DNA of 64,000 bases from Candidatus Thermochlorobacter aerophilus (lineage in GTDB: Bacteria > Bacteroidota > Chlorobiia > Chlorobiales > Thermochlorobacteraceae), in NCBI GenBank assembly GCA_002794105.1, contig PHFL01000010.1, positions 2,356-66,355 of the forward strand. The letters are read 5' to 3'. The notes beneath the pieces were generated by a model. It saw only the letters and a program-made list of their open reading frames with translations. It was not told the origin of the DNA and did no database searches. The position numbers and the translations under genes are program-made. Below, in pieces: positions 16,880 through 26,928 of the stretch. Position 1 is the stretch's first letter. Each line of letters begins with the position of its first letter.

Positions 16880-18177
16880 GTCGAAAGTCGCAAACGGCGG
16901 CGTGGGATTGGTTTCGTTTCCGTATTGATTGTGACCTTGCTTTTGATAACATCGTAAATCTTCTGACGCAGAATGCGGTCGGCGATATATTCACGCATCT
17001 GGTTGCTCGTGTATGCACGTAAGAGCTGATTGACATCTAAGCCACTTGCTTTGGCGTCTTTCTCAGCCTCGGCGCGAATATCGTCTTCTTCTACTTTGAG
17101 ATTGTGCATCTCAGCAAGTTTGTAGCGAATCAGCATCCAGCGTGCTTGAAGTTCTGCGCTGGGACGAATTTCACGGCGGAATGCCTCTTCGCTAAATCCG
17201 CGCGGGAAACTGCCACCCATGCGCTGCCGAGTGTTATCGACAAGAAGATTTTCAAATGAACGCACCATAGCACTGGGCACTTCAACCACGTTATCTTTGA
17301 CAAAGCGTTGGGCGATGTCTTCAAGCAAATCCTCCTCTGATTTTTCTGCGTAGTATTTCTCCAATGCTTGGCGAATGTCGTTGCGCAAGTCTTGTGCAGT
17401 GGTGCAGCGCCCATTTGATAATTCTTTAGCAAGCTCATCAGTGAGCTCAGGTAAATCCAGTCGCTTGATTTCTTTGACGAAAATCCTGAAGTGAGTTCGC
17501 TCTGCTGTGCCATCTTCTTTGCGCATTTCTATGTCTATGTCTCGCTCGTCGCCAACTTTGACACCAAGCAGGGCTTTTTTCAGAGCGCTCTCATCATCGA
17601 GTTCGCCGAGGAAAAACTCTTGATTTTCACGACGCCCGCCGATAATTGCGGTGCCAGTAGCATCTAACTTTTGCATATCGGCAATAACTAAGTCTTCATC
17701 TTCAGCTTCGCCATCTTTACTGACCCATGCACCATGCTGTGCCAACAGAGCCTTAACTTCTACGTCTACGTCAGCATCTGTGATTTGATAGACTATCTTT
17801 GTAAAGCTGTAATTGTCATATGGCTTGAGCTCAAATTCAGGCTGAACTTCATATTGCACATAAATCTTGAGCCTCTGGTCTGGTGCATATTCAAAGTGCC
17901 GCAGATGAGCTTTGCCGACAATTTTCAACTTTTTTTCTTCGGCAACTGCACTGAAAAATTTGTTGGCAAGAAACTCTACTGCATCGGCTTCAATTTCTTT
18001 GCCCATCAAGCGGCGTACAAGCTCCATAGGGACTTTCCCCTTACGAAAGCCCTTGATTTGAGCGTTAGCTTGGACTTCTTTGAACCGAGCCTCAATGACA
18101 GGTGTAAATTCGCTGGGCTCTAAAGTCAGCGTCATTTCTTGCTGCGTTGCGCTAAGCGATGTGATAGTGTTATCCAA
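16876..18177 (-). CDS. tig: Trigger factor chaperone
   Basis: Ribosome-bound chaperone/prolyl isomerase meeting nascent chains. 433 residues, a normal length. The N-terminal ribosome-docking loop GFRKGKVP lies at about residues 42-49. A divergent FKBP-like domain follows (residues about 150-240, VIADMQKLDATGTAI and FFLGELDDESALKKAL), then a long helical C-terminal domain (DLRNDIRQALEKYYAEKSEE onward). It shares a 125-bp divergent promoter region with yggS. Confidence 0.93.
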   Translation of the reverse strand: MDNTITSLSATQQEMTLTLEPSEFTPVIEARFKEVQANAQIKGFRKGKVPMELVRRLMGKEIEADAVEFLANKFFSAVAEEKKLKIVGKAHLRHFEYAPDQRLKIYVQYEVQPEFELKPYDNYSFTKIVYQITDADVDVEVKALLAQHGAWVSKDGEAEDEDLVIADMQKLDATGTAIIGGRRENQEFFLGELDDESALKKALLGVKVGDERDIDIEMRKEDGTAERTHFRIFVKEIKRLDLPELTDELAKELSNGRCTTAQDLRNDIRQALEKYYAEKSEEDLLEDIAQRFVKDNVVEVPSAMVRSFENLLVDNTRQRMGGSFPRGFSEEAFRREIRPSAELQARWMLIRYKLAEMHNLKVEEDDIRAEAEKDAKASGLDVNQLLRAYTSNQMREYIADRILRQKIYDVIKSKVTINTETKPIPRRRLRLST

Positions 18178-18251
18178 GGTGAAAAAAAGTTATAGTGAAC
18201 GAAAATAAACCCTGTTGCGAAAGTGCAAACTTAGCTCAAATTCTTAGACTT

Positions 18252-18279
18252 TTGCAAGAAAAAAGCACGGTGCTATGAT
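18252..18279 (+). promoter_or_regulatory. Sigma-70-like promoter candidate for yggS-engB-purA
   Basis: TTGCAA at 18252-18257, a 16-bp spacer, then TATGAT at 18274-18279, about 23 bp before the yggS ATG. Both hexamers are near consensus. The leader would be short. Not experimentally supported. Confidence 0.4.
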
Positions 18280-18302
18280 GAAAATTTTGCATCTTTGCGC
18301 CC

Positions 18303-18989
18303 ATGAGCATTAGAGAGAATCTACAGCAAATACGCTGGAAAATTCAGCAGGCATGTCAAGCCAGCGGACGCGCTGCAGAAAGTGTAAAGTTAGTTGCAGT
18401 TTCCAAAACCAAATCCGCAGAACAAATCTGGGAAGCCTACCAAGCTGGACAGCGGCTTTTTGGGGAAAACTATGTGCAGGAGCTTTTGCAAAAACAAGCG
18501 CATCCGCTGCTGTGCAACCTCGAAATAGAGTGGCACTTGATTGGACATTTGCAATCCAACAAAGCCAAACACGTGGTGGGCAAGGTCGCCATGATTCAAA
18601 CGGTCGATAGCGTGTCGCTGGCGCAGACGCTGGCGAACTATGCGGCAAAGCGAGCGCAATGCGTACCAATTCTGCTTGAAGTTAATATCTCAGGCGAAGA
18701 AAGTAAGTATGGCTTCAAGCCAGATAAAGTGGAAGAAGAAGCAAAGAAAATCTTTGAGCTACACAATTTGGAACTAAGGGGATTGATGTGCATCGGTTCA
18801 CCACAGGCACAAAAAGCCAGAGAGGAATTTAAGGCAATGAAACAGCTCTTTGAGCGCGTAAAATGCTTATCGCCGAAGCCAGAAATCTTCACCGAGCTTT
18901 CGATGGGGATGAGTGGAGATTTTGAGGCCGCTATTGCGGAAGGAGCCACCATCGTGCGCATTGGCACAGCCATCTTTGGAGAACGCTAA
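18303..18989 (+). CDS. yggS: PLP homeostasis protein, YggS family
   Basis: 228-residue single-domain alanine-racemase-fold protein that binds pyridoxal phosphate and buffers vitamin B6 pools without known catalysis. The PLP lysine is in LVAVSKTKSAEQIWEAYQAG (about residue 35). Further family motifs are LFGENYVQEL, WHLIGHLQSNKAK, RGLMCIG and the C-terminal LSMGMSGDFEAAI plus VRIGTAIFG. It starts the plus-strand run yggS-engB-purA, with 15 bp to engB. Confidence 0.94.
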   Translation: MSIRENLQQIRWKIQQACQASGRAAESVKLVAVSKTKSAEQIWEAYQAGQRLFGENYVQELLQKQAHPLLCNLEIEWHLIGHLQSNKAKHVVGKVAMIQTVDSVSLAQTLANYAAKRAQCVPILLEVNISGEESKYGFKPDKVEEEAKKIFELHNLELRGLMCIGSPQAQKAREEFKAMKQLFERVKCLSPKPEIFTELSMGMSGDFEAAIAEGATIVRIGTAIFGER

Positions 18990-19004
18990 TCGGTTAGACA
19001 TCAA

Positions 19005-19583
19005 ATGAAAATCACTTCGGCAGAGTTTATCCGAAGCGTGACTACACCGCAAGCACTGCCCAAAGACGGCTTACCGGAAATTGCATTTGTCGGGCGCTCA
19101 AATGTTGGCAAATCATCATTGCTCAATCTGCTCATGCAGCGCAAACTGGCTCACACCAGCGCCACACCTGGAAAAACTCGGCAACTGAATTTCTTTCTCA
19201 TCAATCGCAAGTTTTATTTTGTAGATTTGCCGGGCTACGGCTATGCCAAAACAAGCAAATCGTTACAAGAAGAATGGCGAGAGCTCTTAGAGTGGTATCT
19301 CAAAGCACGCGTGCAACTCAAACTGGTCTTATTGCTCATCGATGCGCGCCATGTAACAATGGAAAACGATAAGCAAATGCAAGAATTTTTAGCCTTCTAC
19401 GGTCGACGCTACGCCCTTGTCCGAACCAAAATCGACAAACTTAGCCAAGCAGAACTGGCTGAAGCACGCCGTAAGTCGGAAGCCTTTTTTTCAGGCTACG
19501 ACTTTACGGCAGATGTCTCTGCCACAAAGCGCATTGGTCAGAGAGAACTGCTTAGCAAAATCAAACCCTATCTTGAAGTCTAA
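19005..19583 (+). CDS. engB: Ribosome biogenesis GTPase EngB/YsxC
   Basis: 192-residue GTPase required for large-subunit assembly. The G1 box is [15 protein letters not shown]3 is [12 protein letters not shown]4 is TKIDKL, and a late VSATKR corresponds to G5. The N-terminus ([13 protein letters not shown]) is typical. It sits between yggS and purA with 15- and 7-bp gaps, suggesting one transcript. Confidence 0.95.
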   Translation: MKITSAEFIRSVTTPQALPKDGLPEIAFVGRSNVGKSSLLNLLMQRKLAHTSATPGKTRQLNFFLINRKFYFVDLPGYGYAKTSKSLQEEWRELLEWYLKARVQLKLVLLLIDARHVTMENDKQMQEFLAFYGRRYALVRTKIDKLSQAELAEARRKSEAFFSGYDFTADVSATKRIGQRELLSKIKPYLEV

Positions 19584-19587
19584 ATAA

Positions 19588-20880
<1,293 letters not shown>

Positions 20881-20896
20881 AAGCGGCAAACAAAAA

Positions 20897-20917
20897 AGCC
20901 CTGAGTCACTCAGGGCT
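20897..20917. terminator. Bidirectional terminator between purA and the fasciclin gene
   Basis: agccctga / tcagggct stem of 8 bp (extendable) with a gtcac loop. Reading minus, it is followed by a six-T run, a good intrinsic terminator for the fasciclin transcript. Reading plus, it is followed by tttc, weaker, for purA. Confidence 0.85.
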
Positions 20918-20950
20918 TTCTGCACGAAGCAAATACAGTAGGCTAAAGAC

Positions 20951-21526
20951 TTACTTCTTGGGCATGATTACGGCGTCAATGACATGGATAACGCCGTTAG
21001 TGCATTCAATATCTGTTTTAACCACATTTGCATTGTCGACGGTAACTTTGCCGTCAGCTGTCTTAACTTCAAAAGCCTTCTTAGCAAGAGTTTCAACCTT
21101 TCCGGGCTTAACATCAGCAGACATCACTTTGCCGGGAACAACATGATAGGTCAGAATTTCGGTAAGTTTCTTTTTATCCTTGAGAATCTTGTCTAGGTCT
21201 TTTACCTTGGAGAAGGCTTCGTCGGTAGGTGCAAACACGGTGAATGGACCACCAGAGGCAAGTGTGCTATCCAAGCCAGCGGCTTTGACAGCTTCGACAA
21301 GCTTGGTGAAAGAGCCAGCAGCAACAGCCGTTTCAACGATATTTTTCTTTCTAGCAGCTTCTTCAGCAGCTTGCCTTTCGGCTTCAGCCTTTGCAATCGA
21401 GTCCGCTCTGGCGATTGAGTCTTGGCGAGCTTTTTCAGCCTTCTTAGCCAACTCTTCTTTGCTCGGTCCGCATCCAATAAGGGCAACCGTAACAAGGGCA
21501 ACGAGTATAAAAGAAATCTTCTTCAT
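20951..21526 (-). CDS. Fasciclin-domain lipoprotein
   Basis: 191 residues. A lipoprotein signal with lipobox ALIGC gives Cys19. It is followed by a charged, alanine-rich coiled region ([20 protein letters not shown] to about residue 60), then one FAS1/fasciclin domain (residues about 62-190: [36 protein letters not shown]). FAS1 domains mediate adhesion or surface binding. The anchored coiled stalk would hold it off the membrane. A good Shine-Dalgarno (GGAGAGAG) precedes the ATG. It is a single-gene unit with its own terminator. Confidence 0.9.
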   Translation of the reverse strand: MKKISFILVALVTVALIGCGPSKEELAKKAEKARQDSIARADSIAKAEAERQAAEEAARKKNIVETAVAAGSFTKLVEAVKAAGLDSTLASGGPFTVFAPTDEAFSKVKDLDKILKDKKKLTEILTYHVVPGKVMSADVKPGKVETLAKKAFEVKTADGKVTVDNANVVKTDIECTNGVIHVIDAVIMPKK

Positions 21527-21666
21527 TGTGGAACTCTCTCCGTTAGGTTGGTTTTAGTTATTAGTATTGTTTTTGACTGGTTTATGAAAGCTTGCTTTAA
21601 GCTTAGCTGTTGAAAAATTGCACGACAAATATAAGAGCAGAGGACCACTTTTCAAAACAGCGCCAA

Positions 21667-22266
21667 TTAGTAGCGTATCCGTGGGGCGCGACCGGCCAGA
21701 AGTTTTTCATAAAGCTGGCTGCGCTGACGCTTATACTCGGGCTGAAGTATTGCAAATTCTTTAAGGTCTTGCCATTGTCCATTGACAAGGCAAGCGCCGC
21801 GCTGTATGCCCTCGAACTGGAAGCCTAACTTTTCTATTACGCGCAAGCTGGCATAATTTTGCGGTGCAGCGGCAGCAGACACCCTGTAGAGATTCATGTC
21901 TGTAAAGAGATACTCCAAAAACAAAAGTGTCGCCTCAGAAGCATAGCCGCGACCTTGGTGAGCATTAGCGACCCAATACCCAATTGCCGTTTTGAAATTA
22001 GTCCAATCAATTTGATGAGTGGCGACTGTACCGATGAGAGTATGGGTTTCGCGTAGGCAAATGCAGAAAGTCAAAGACTTATTTTCATACATATCCTTGA
22101 TAGCGCTCTCGATAAAAAGTCGTTCAGCTTCTACACTTGCTTTGTTTTTTGCCCATGGCATCCAAAGTCGCAGCGTATCGAGCGAATGATTGATAAGTTC
22201 TGTGAGCGGCTCAGCATCGCTTTGCTCAATTGGGCGGATGTAGAGACGGTGCCCATCTACTTTCAT
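21667..22266 (-). CDS. GNAT acetyltransferase, RimJ/RimL type
   Basis: 199 residues with the RimJ/RimL layout: LYIRPIEQSDAEPLTELIN at the start, IGYWVANAHQGRGYASEA (acetyl-CoA-binding motif A) around residues 90-107, and NYASLRVIEKLGFQFEGIQR near 140. These enzymes acetylate N-terminal amines of ribosomal proteins or small molecules; the substrate here is unknown. It is downstream of yqeY with a 9-bp gap, probably in the same transcript. Confidence 0.88.
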   Translation of the reverse strand: MKVDGHRLYIRPIEQSDAEPLTELINHSLDTLRLWMPWAKNKASVEAERLFIESAIKDMYENKSLTFCICLRETHTLIGTVATHQIDWTNFKTAIGYWVANAHQGRGYASEATLLFLEYLFTDMNLYRVSAAAAPQNYASLRVIEKLGFQFEGIQRGACLVNGQWQDLKEFAILQPEYKRQRSQLYEKLLAGRAPRIRY

Positions 22267-22275
22267 GGTAAGGCT

Positions 22276-22734
22276 TCAGTTCGGGAGAAGTTCTTTAGCA
22301 AGCTTTTGAACGAGACTGCCATCAGCCTTGCCTTTGAGCTCTTTCATAGCAGCACCCATCACCTTGCCGAAATCCTTTGCCGATACGGCACCAACCTGCA
22401 AGATAATCTTCTTTAGAACCTCTTTGATTTCTTCTTCGGAAAGCTGAGCAGGCAAGTACTGCTCAATGACGGCAAGCTGTTTAATTTCTTCATCGACAAG
22501 GTCGGTGCGCCCAGCTTTTTTGAATTGCTCAATAGAATCGCGGCGGCGCTTGACCATAGCGGTTAGAACCTCGAGTTCCTCCTCTGGAGTCAGCTCACCG
22601 CGATGAGCACGTTTTTCTGAAGTTTCTTTTTCGATAATGTCTTTTTTGATAGCACGTATGGCTTCAAGGCGAATTTTATCGCCAGCCTTTATAGCGGCTT
22701 TAATATCTTCATTGATACGTTCTTTGAGTGTCAT
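22276..22734 (-). CDS. yqeY: GatB/YqeY-domain protein
   Basis: 152 residues, full length for the stand-alone YqeY family. MTLKERINEDIKAAIKAGDK opens the protein; ELEVLTAMVKRRRDSIEQF, IEQYLPAQLSEEEI and KDFGKVMGAAMKELKGKADG are family hallmarks. The fold is shared with the tRNA-binding tail of GatB, so a role in aminoacyl-tRNA amidation or tRNA binding is often proposed but unproven. It lies 32 bp downstream of panB. Confidence 0.93.
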   Translation of the reverse strand: MTLKERINEDIKAAIKAGDKIRLEAIRAIKKDIIEKETSEKRAHRGELTPEEELEVLTAMVKRRRDSIEQFKKAGRTDLVDEEIKQLAVIEQYLPAQLSEEEIKEVLKKIILQVGAVSAKDFGKVMGAAMKELKGKADGSLVQKLAKELLPN

Positions 22735-22766
22735 AGGCAGTAAGGTTTAAGCTAATTTGGTTAGAT

Positions 22767-23606
22767 TCAGTAGCTTTCCTCTTGGCTGGGAAAGGTGCCC
22801 TGACGGACATCACGGATGTAGTTTTTTACGGCGGCACTGATAATTTCCTCTAAGTTGGCGTAGCGCCGCACAAATCTTGGGTGAAATTGCGTGTTAAGCC
22901 CCAGCATATCGTTGATAACCAAGACTTGCCCGTCGCAAGCACTGCCTGCGCCGATGCCGATTGTGGGGATAGAAACACGCTGCGTAACCTTTTCAGCAAG
23001 CGAGCTGGGAATTTTTTCCAGTACAATGCTAAAAACCCCAGCGCGCTCCAGTAGCTCGGCATCTTCGAGCAATTGCTCTGCTTCCTGAACCTCCTGTGCA
23101 CGAACTTTGTAGCTACCGAACTTGTAAATTGACTGCGGTGTCAGACCCAAATGCCCCATCACGGGAATGCCTGCATCAATAATGCGCTTGACAGCTTCAA
23201 GAACGGTTCGACCGCCCTCGAGCTTAACAGCATGACAGCCAGTTTCTTTCATGATACGCCCAGCATTTTTGAGCGCATCTTCAGCAGAGAGCTGATACGA
23301 CATAAATGGCATATCTGCCACAATCATGGCTCGCCGTGTGGCGGCATGAACACCACGCACTACAGCCTTGACATGATAAATCATCTCATCGAGCGTAATA
23401 GGCAGGGTGGTTTCATGACCTGCAAAAACATTGCTGGCTGAATCTCCTACCAAAATAATATCAATGCCAGCAAGGTCGAGCAGGCGAGCCATGGTAAAGT
23501 CATAGGCAGTAAGTACAGCAATTTTTTCAGAGCGCTTCTTCATTTCAACCACAGAACGCGTGGTAACTTGGCGCACAGCGGTTTTGCTCTCTAGTTGGGT
23601 CGACAT
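22767..23606 (-). CDS. panB: 3-methyl-2-oxobutanoate hydroxymethyltransferase
   Basis: Makes ketopantoate for pantothenate/CoA synthesis from alpha-ketoisovalerate and methylene-THF. 279 residues. The metal-binding [18 protein letters not shown] (about residues 55-72) carries the conserved Asp. It is followed by [20 protein letters not shown] and [26 protein letters not shown]-type wording is replaced by GDSASN, a mild variation. No panC or panD is adjacent; coaX of the same pathway is at the window start. Confidence 0.94.
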   Translation of the reverse strand: MSTQLESKTAVRQVTTRSVVEMKKRSEKIAVLTAYDFTMARLLDLAGIDIILVGDSASNVFAGHETTLPITLDEMIYHVKAVVRGVHAATRRAMIVADMPFMSYQLSAEDALKNAGRIMKETGCHAVKLEGGRTVLEAVKRIIDAGIPVMGHLGLTPQSIYKFGSYKVRAQEVQEAEQLLEDAELLERAGVFSIVLEKIPSSLAEKVTQRVSIPTIGIGAGSACDGQVLVINDMLGLNTQFHPRFVRRYANLEEIISAAVKNYIRDVRQGTFPSQEESY

Positions 23607-23639
23607 AGCTTCCTTTTATAAGCATAGAATAATACAAAA

Positions 23640-23660
23640 AACCCTGCACGGAGCAGGGTT
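23640..23660 (-). terminator. Rho-independent terminator of rpsO
   Basis: Arms aaccctgc (23640-23647) and gcagggtt (23653-23660) form a perfect 8-bp stem with a 5-nt loop. On the minus strand it is followed by a T-rich run. It lies between the rpsO stop and the panB start, so panB needs its own promoter downstream of this hairpin. Confidence 0.85.
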
Positions 23661-23687
23661 CGTCAGTGAAAAGCCGTGCTAACTGAA

Positions 23688-23957
23688 CTATTTGCGGATG
23701 TCAAGCTCCGCAATCAACTTGCGGTATCGCATAATATCTACCCTCTGTAGATAACTCAATAAACGCTTGCGCTTACCTACTAATTTCAGCAGCCCATAGC
23801 GAGAATGATTATCCTTGACATGCGTGCGCAGATGTTCTGTCAGTTGATTGATATGCTCAGTAAGTATGGCAATTTGCACTTCAGGAGAACCTGTGTCTTG
23901 AGCAGAGCGACCAAAGCGCTGAATAAGCTCTAATTTTTTCTCTTTCGTTAGAGGCAT
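23688..23957 (-). CDS. rpsO: 30S ribosomal protein S15
   Basis: 89 residues from ATG 23955-23957 ([15 protein letters not shown]); the frame is open further upstream but that extension is not conserved in S15. Motifs are [41 protein letters not shown]15 binds 16S rRNA early in small-subunit assembly. It is followed by a strong terminator. pnp, a common neighbour in other bacteria, is not next to it here. Confidence 0.97.
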   Translation of the reverse strand: MPLTKEKKLELIQRFGRSAQDTGSPEVQIAILTEHINQLTEHLRTHVKDNHSRYGLLKLVGKRKRLLSYLQRVDIMRYRKLIAELDIRK

Positions 23958-24029
23958 TTTCGAAAAAATTTTTGTGCCATTTTTGAAAACTAAGCGCAAA
24001 AATAGCACTTTCCTTGCTAATGCAAAATC

Positions 24030-25718
24030 TCACATTCGCTCGGGGGCAGAAATCCCTAAAATTCTAAAGCCGTTTTTCAAAACCTGCCGAGTTGCCAAAG
24101 CAAGATAAAGCCGCGATTTCATAACAGGCTCTGCTTCCCCAACAATCCGACACTCAACATAGAACTTGTGAAATGCTGCCGCTACATCGTTAAGATAAGT
24201 GATGAGCTTTTGCGGCTCTAAATGCTCAACAGCAAGTTCAATCGCTTCGGGAAAGCGTATCAGGAGTTTTGCCAAATCAAGTTCTTCCTTGAGTGACAGA
24301 TGCATGAGCATGTCATACTCAGATGCCTTGGGCTCAAAGCCGCTGGTTTCTGCCGCCACACGTAAAATGCCGCAAATACGCGCATGAGCATACTGCAAGT
24401 AAAATACAGGGTTGTCGCTCGATTGCTTCTTAGCCAGCGCCAAATCAAAGTTCAAATGCGTATCCTTTGAGCGCATCATAAAGAAAAAGCGTGTAGCATC
24501 GGCACCCACTTCATCAATAAGGTCATCGAGAAGGTCGGCATTGCCCTTGCGTGTCGACATTTTGACCACTTCGCCGTTGACAACGGTCGTAACAAACTGA
24601 TTGATAGCGACTCTGATGCGAGAGGTATCGTAGCCTAACACTTTCAGAGCACGAAGCACATCTGGATACTCATCGATGTGGTCGGCACCAAAGACATTGA
24701 CAATAAGGTCAAAGCCTCGTTCAAATTTGGTGATGTGATACGCAATATCGGGCAGGCGATAGCTGGGCTCACCATTGGATTTGATGAGCACGGTATCGAC
24801 TGGCACTTCTTCTTTGGTGTCTTTATTGACCGCGGTTTTGCCCAGAAGCGAAGTCTTGAACCAGACGGCACCATCTTTGTGCTCAATGAACCCGCGCTTG
24901 CGCAGTTCTTCGACCACTCGGTCGTTAGGACTGGGGGCATCGCACTCTCGGCGATAGAGTTCAAGTTCATTGAAAAATGAGTTATGCCGAATGCCTAAAC
25001 GGTGCAAAGTGCGCTTGATGGACTCAAAAATTTCTGACTCTGCAAAATCTTTGAAGAAGTAGAGCGAGGTACAGTCTTTTTTGGAGGTGCCATATTGGTT
25101 GTAGATTTTGCGAGCAATGTCTTTGATATACTCGCCTTGGTAGTAGTCGCTCGGAAAATCAACCGTTTCGCCGCATAGCTCAAGGTAACGCAGCCTGACT
25201 GAATCTGCCAAGATGCGCATTTGCCGCCCAGCATTGTTGAAGTAATACTCTCGTGTCACTTCATAGCCTTGTGCTTCGAGCAAATTAGCGATGGTGTCGC
25301 CTAGCACTCCGCCACGTCCGCGCCCGACGGTCAGCGGACCAGTGGGATTGGCACTGACATACTCGACAATAGCTTTTTTGCCAGCTCCAACTTGAGAGTT
25401 ACCGTAGCGCTCGCCTTGAAGCAGAATCTCTTGGACACTTTTGATAACAAAGGGCTTAGCAAGGTAGAAGTTGATAAACCCAGCGCCAGCCACTTCTGTG
25501 CGCTCAACTATATCGGACCTAAAGGGCAGTCGGCTAACGATATCAGCGGCAATTTGGCGTGGATTTTTTTTCAGCTCTCGAGCAAGCACCATCGCAATGT
25601 TGGTGGAGGCATCGCCGAAACGCTCATCGGCAGGCTTCTCAATGAGAATTTCGCGAGAAGTATTTACGCCAAGCTCGTTGAGCGCTGATTGGATACCTGA
25701 AATAAGTAGGGCTTTCAT
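24030..25718 (-). CDS. argS: Arginyl-tRNA synthetase
   Basis: Class I synthetase charging tRNA-Arg; 562 residues. The N-terminal Add1-type domain ([20 protein letters not shown]) precedes the catalytic core with the segment [20 protein letters not shown] at about 117-136. KMSTRKGN is the KMSKS loop. The C-terminal anticodon-binding DALR domain ends with [20 protein letters not shown]. The HIGH box reads TVGR instead of HVGH, lacking both histidines, which deserves checking. Its ATG overlaps the stop of the DUF3078 gene (ATGA), so translation is probably coupled. Confidence 0.93.
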   Translation of the reverse strand: MKALLISGIQSALNELGVNTSREILIEKPADERFGDASTNIAMVLARELKKNPRQIAADIVSRLPFRSDIVERTEVAGAGFINFYLAKPFVIKSVQEILLQGERYGNSQVGAGKKAIVEYVSANPTGPLTVGRGRGGVLGDTIANLLEAQGYEVTREYYFNNAGRQMRILADSVRLRYLELCGETVDFPSDYYQGEYIKDIARKIYNQYGTSKKDCTSLYFFKDFAESEIFESIKRTLHRLGIRHNSFFNELELYRRECDAPSPNDRVVEELRKRGFIEHKDGAVWFKTSLLGKTAVNKDTKEEVPVDTVLIKSNGEPSYRLPDIAYHITKFERGFDLIVNVFGADHIDEYPDVLRALKVLGYDTSRIRVAINQFVTTVVNGEVVKMSTRKGNADLLDDLIDEVGADATRFFFMMRSKDTHLNFDLALAKKQSSDNPVFYLQYAHARICGILRVAAETSGFEPKASEYDMLMHLSLKEELDLAKLLIRFPEAIELAVEHLEPQKLITYLNDVAAAFHKFYVECRIVGEAEPVMKSRLYLALATRQVLKNGFRILGISAPERM

Positions 25719-26707
25719 TGATTTGAGAGTTTAAAGCTTACTGTCAGCTCGAGTGTTTGCTGCAGCTGCAGTTGCTTGCTGATGTTTTCCTGATAGAGCA
25801 AAATGACTGTTAAACGGGTGTCTAAAAAATTAGTGACTTTTAGGAAAAGTGTCAATTTCTCATTGATTTCCAAAGCCCCCAAACGAGCAAAAGGCGCAAA
25901 GAGTTGCGTGCGGGTGCGAAAGGTCATGCCTTTGAAAATCTCTACCATCCACACGGCAAAAAACTCAATGCCGGCGCGGATATTGATACGCTCGACTTCT
26001 TCTGTGGTAGGGTCGTCAGCAAAGTTTGGGAAGCGGTTGGTAAAAATCTCACGAGCGGCAATACCTAACGAGATGCGCAGTGAATCTGATTTGCCGTATG
26101 CAAAACCTAAACTTTGCAGGCTGTAAGCCGGGTCAAAGAAAGCAGAAATTTGTGGCGCAGCAGGTTGGGAAAAGTCAAAACCATCAGCAAATTGCGTGCG
26201 CAGCGAAGCAGAAAATTGTGGTGAGAGTGCAAAACCAGCATCATACTTTACGAAGGTCGTTATGTCTAAAAGGTCACTGGTCTTGCGGAAGGCACCATCG
26301 ACAAGCGTTTGACCAAATTCACCAAGAAAACGAACTTCCCATAGCCACGGTTCGCTACGGTAGTGAAAAAGCACATTTAAGCCGCTGGACCATGCTAAAG
26401 CATTGACGCCACCACCGACCCAATTGCTAAATGCGGCTTGCACAATAGAAATGGTCGGGCGAATTTCATAGATGAAATTAGGCGGTGGCAAGGTACGCAT
26501 CAGATACTGACGCACCTCCAAAGTCTGGACAACAGCAGTAGTATCGCCAAGGGCTATGGTGTCGGATTTGACCACGAAGGTTTGTTTGCTAATTTCACGA
26601 AAAGGTTGAGCAAAGCCTGTGGCATGCCATAGAAAAGCGCCTGTCAGAAAAAGAACAAAATGGAAAGATGTTGGTGACATAAGGCAACGTGTTTGCGTGT
26701 GATTCAA
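25715..26707 (-). CDS. DUF3078 outer-membrane protein
   Basis: 330 residues with a signal peptide (hydrophobic [17 protein letters not shown], then QP). The family hallmark is near residues 90-110: [19 protein letters not shown], followed by amphipathic strands with aromatic pairs. Typical of DUF3078, a Bacteroidota/Chlorobiota family predicted to form outer-membrane barrels; function unknown. It may start at a later Met (residue 10, MSPTSFHF). It overlaps argS by 4 bp. Confidence 0.8.
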   Translation of the reverse strand: MNHTQTRCLMSPTSFHFVLFLTGAFLWHATGFAQPFREISKQTFVVKSDTIALGDTTAVVQTLEVRQYLMRTLPPPNFIYEIRPTISIVQAAFSNWVGGGVNALAWSSGLNVLFHYRSEPWLWEVRFLGEFGQTLVDGAFRKTSDLLDITTFVKYDAGFALSPQFSASLRTQFADGFDFSQPAAPQISAFFDPAYSLQSLGFAYGKSDSLRISLGIAAREIFTNRFPNFADDPTTEEVERINIRAGIEFFAVWMVEIFKGMTFRTRTQLFAPFARLGALEINEKLTLFLKVTNFLDTRLTVILLYQENISKQLQLQQTLELTVSFKLSNQ

Positions 26708-26793
26708 AACAAATGTGAGATGTAGAGCAATGCAAACCTACCGCAGCCCAACACGCTTGACCGAGTGCAAGTGGTAACCTGAGCCCTTCAAAC

Positions 26794-26901
26794 ATGCCAA
26801 AAATAACACAAGAACTGATGAAACAGATGAGAGAACACCATCAAGAGCTTATTTCGAAAGATGTGACAGCAAGCAATGCCCACAGGCTGAAGAAGATATA
26901 A
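26794..26901 (+). CDS. Possible 35-residue protein upstream of the histidine kinase
   Basis: ATG 26794 to TAA 26901, highly polar and helical in composition (MPKITQELMKQMREHH, later SKDVTASNAHRLKKI). It ends 27 bp before the kinase start and could be a leader or a small partner. There is no clear Shine-Dalgarno and no known family, so it may be chance. Confidence 0.2.
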   Translation: MPKITQELMKQMREHHQELISKDVTASNAHRLKKI

Positions 26902-26928
26902 GTTGAACAAACTAAATCTCGACGAACC

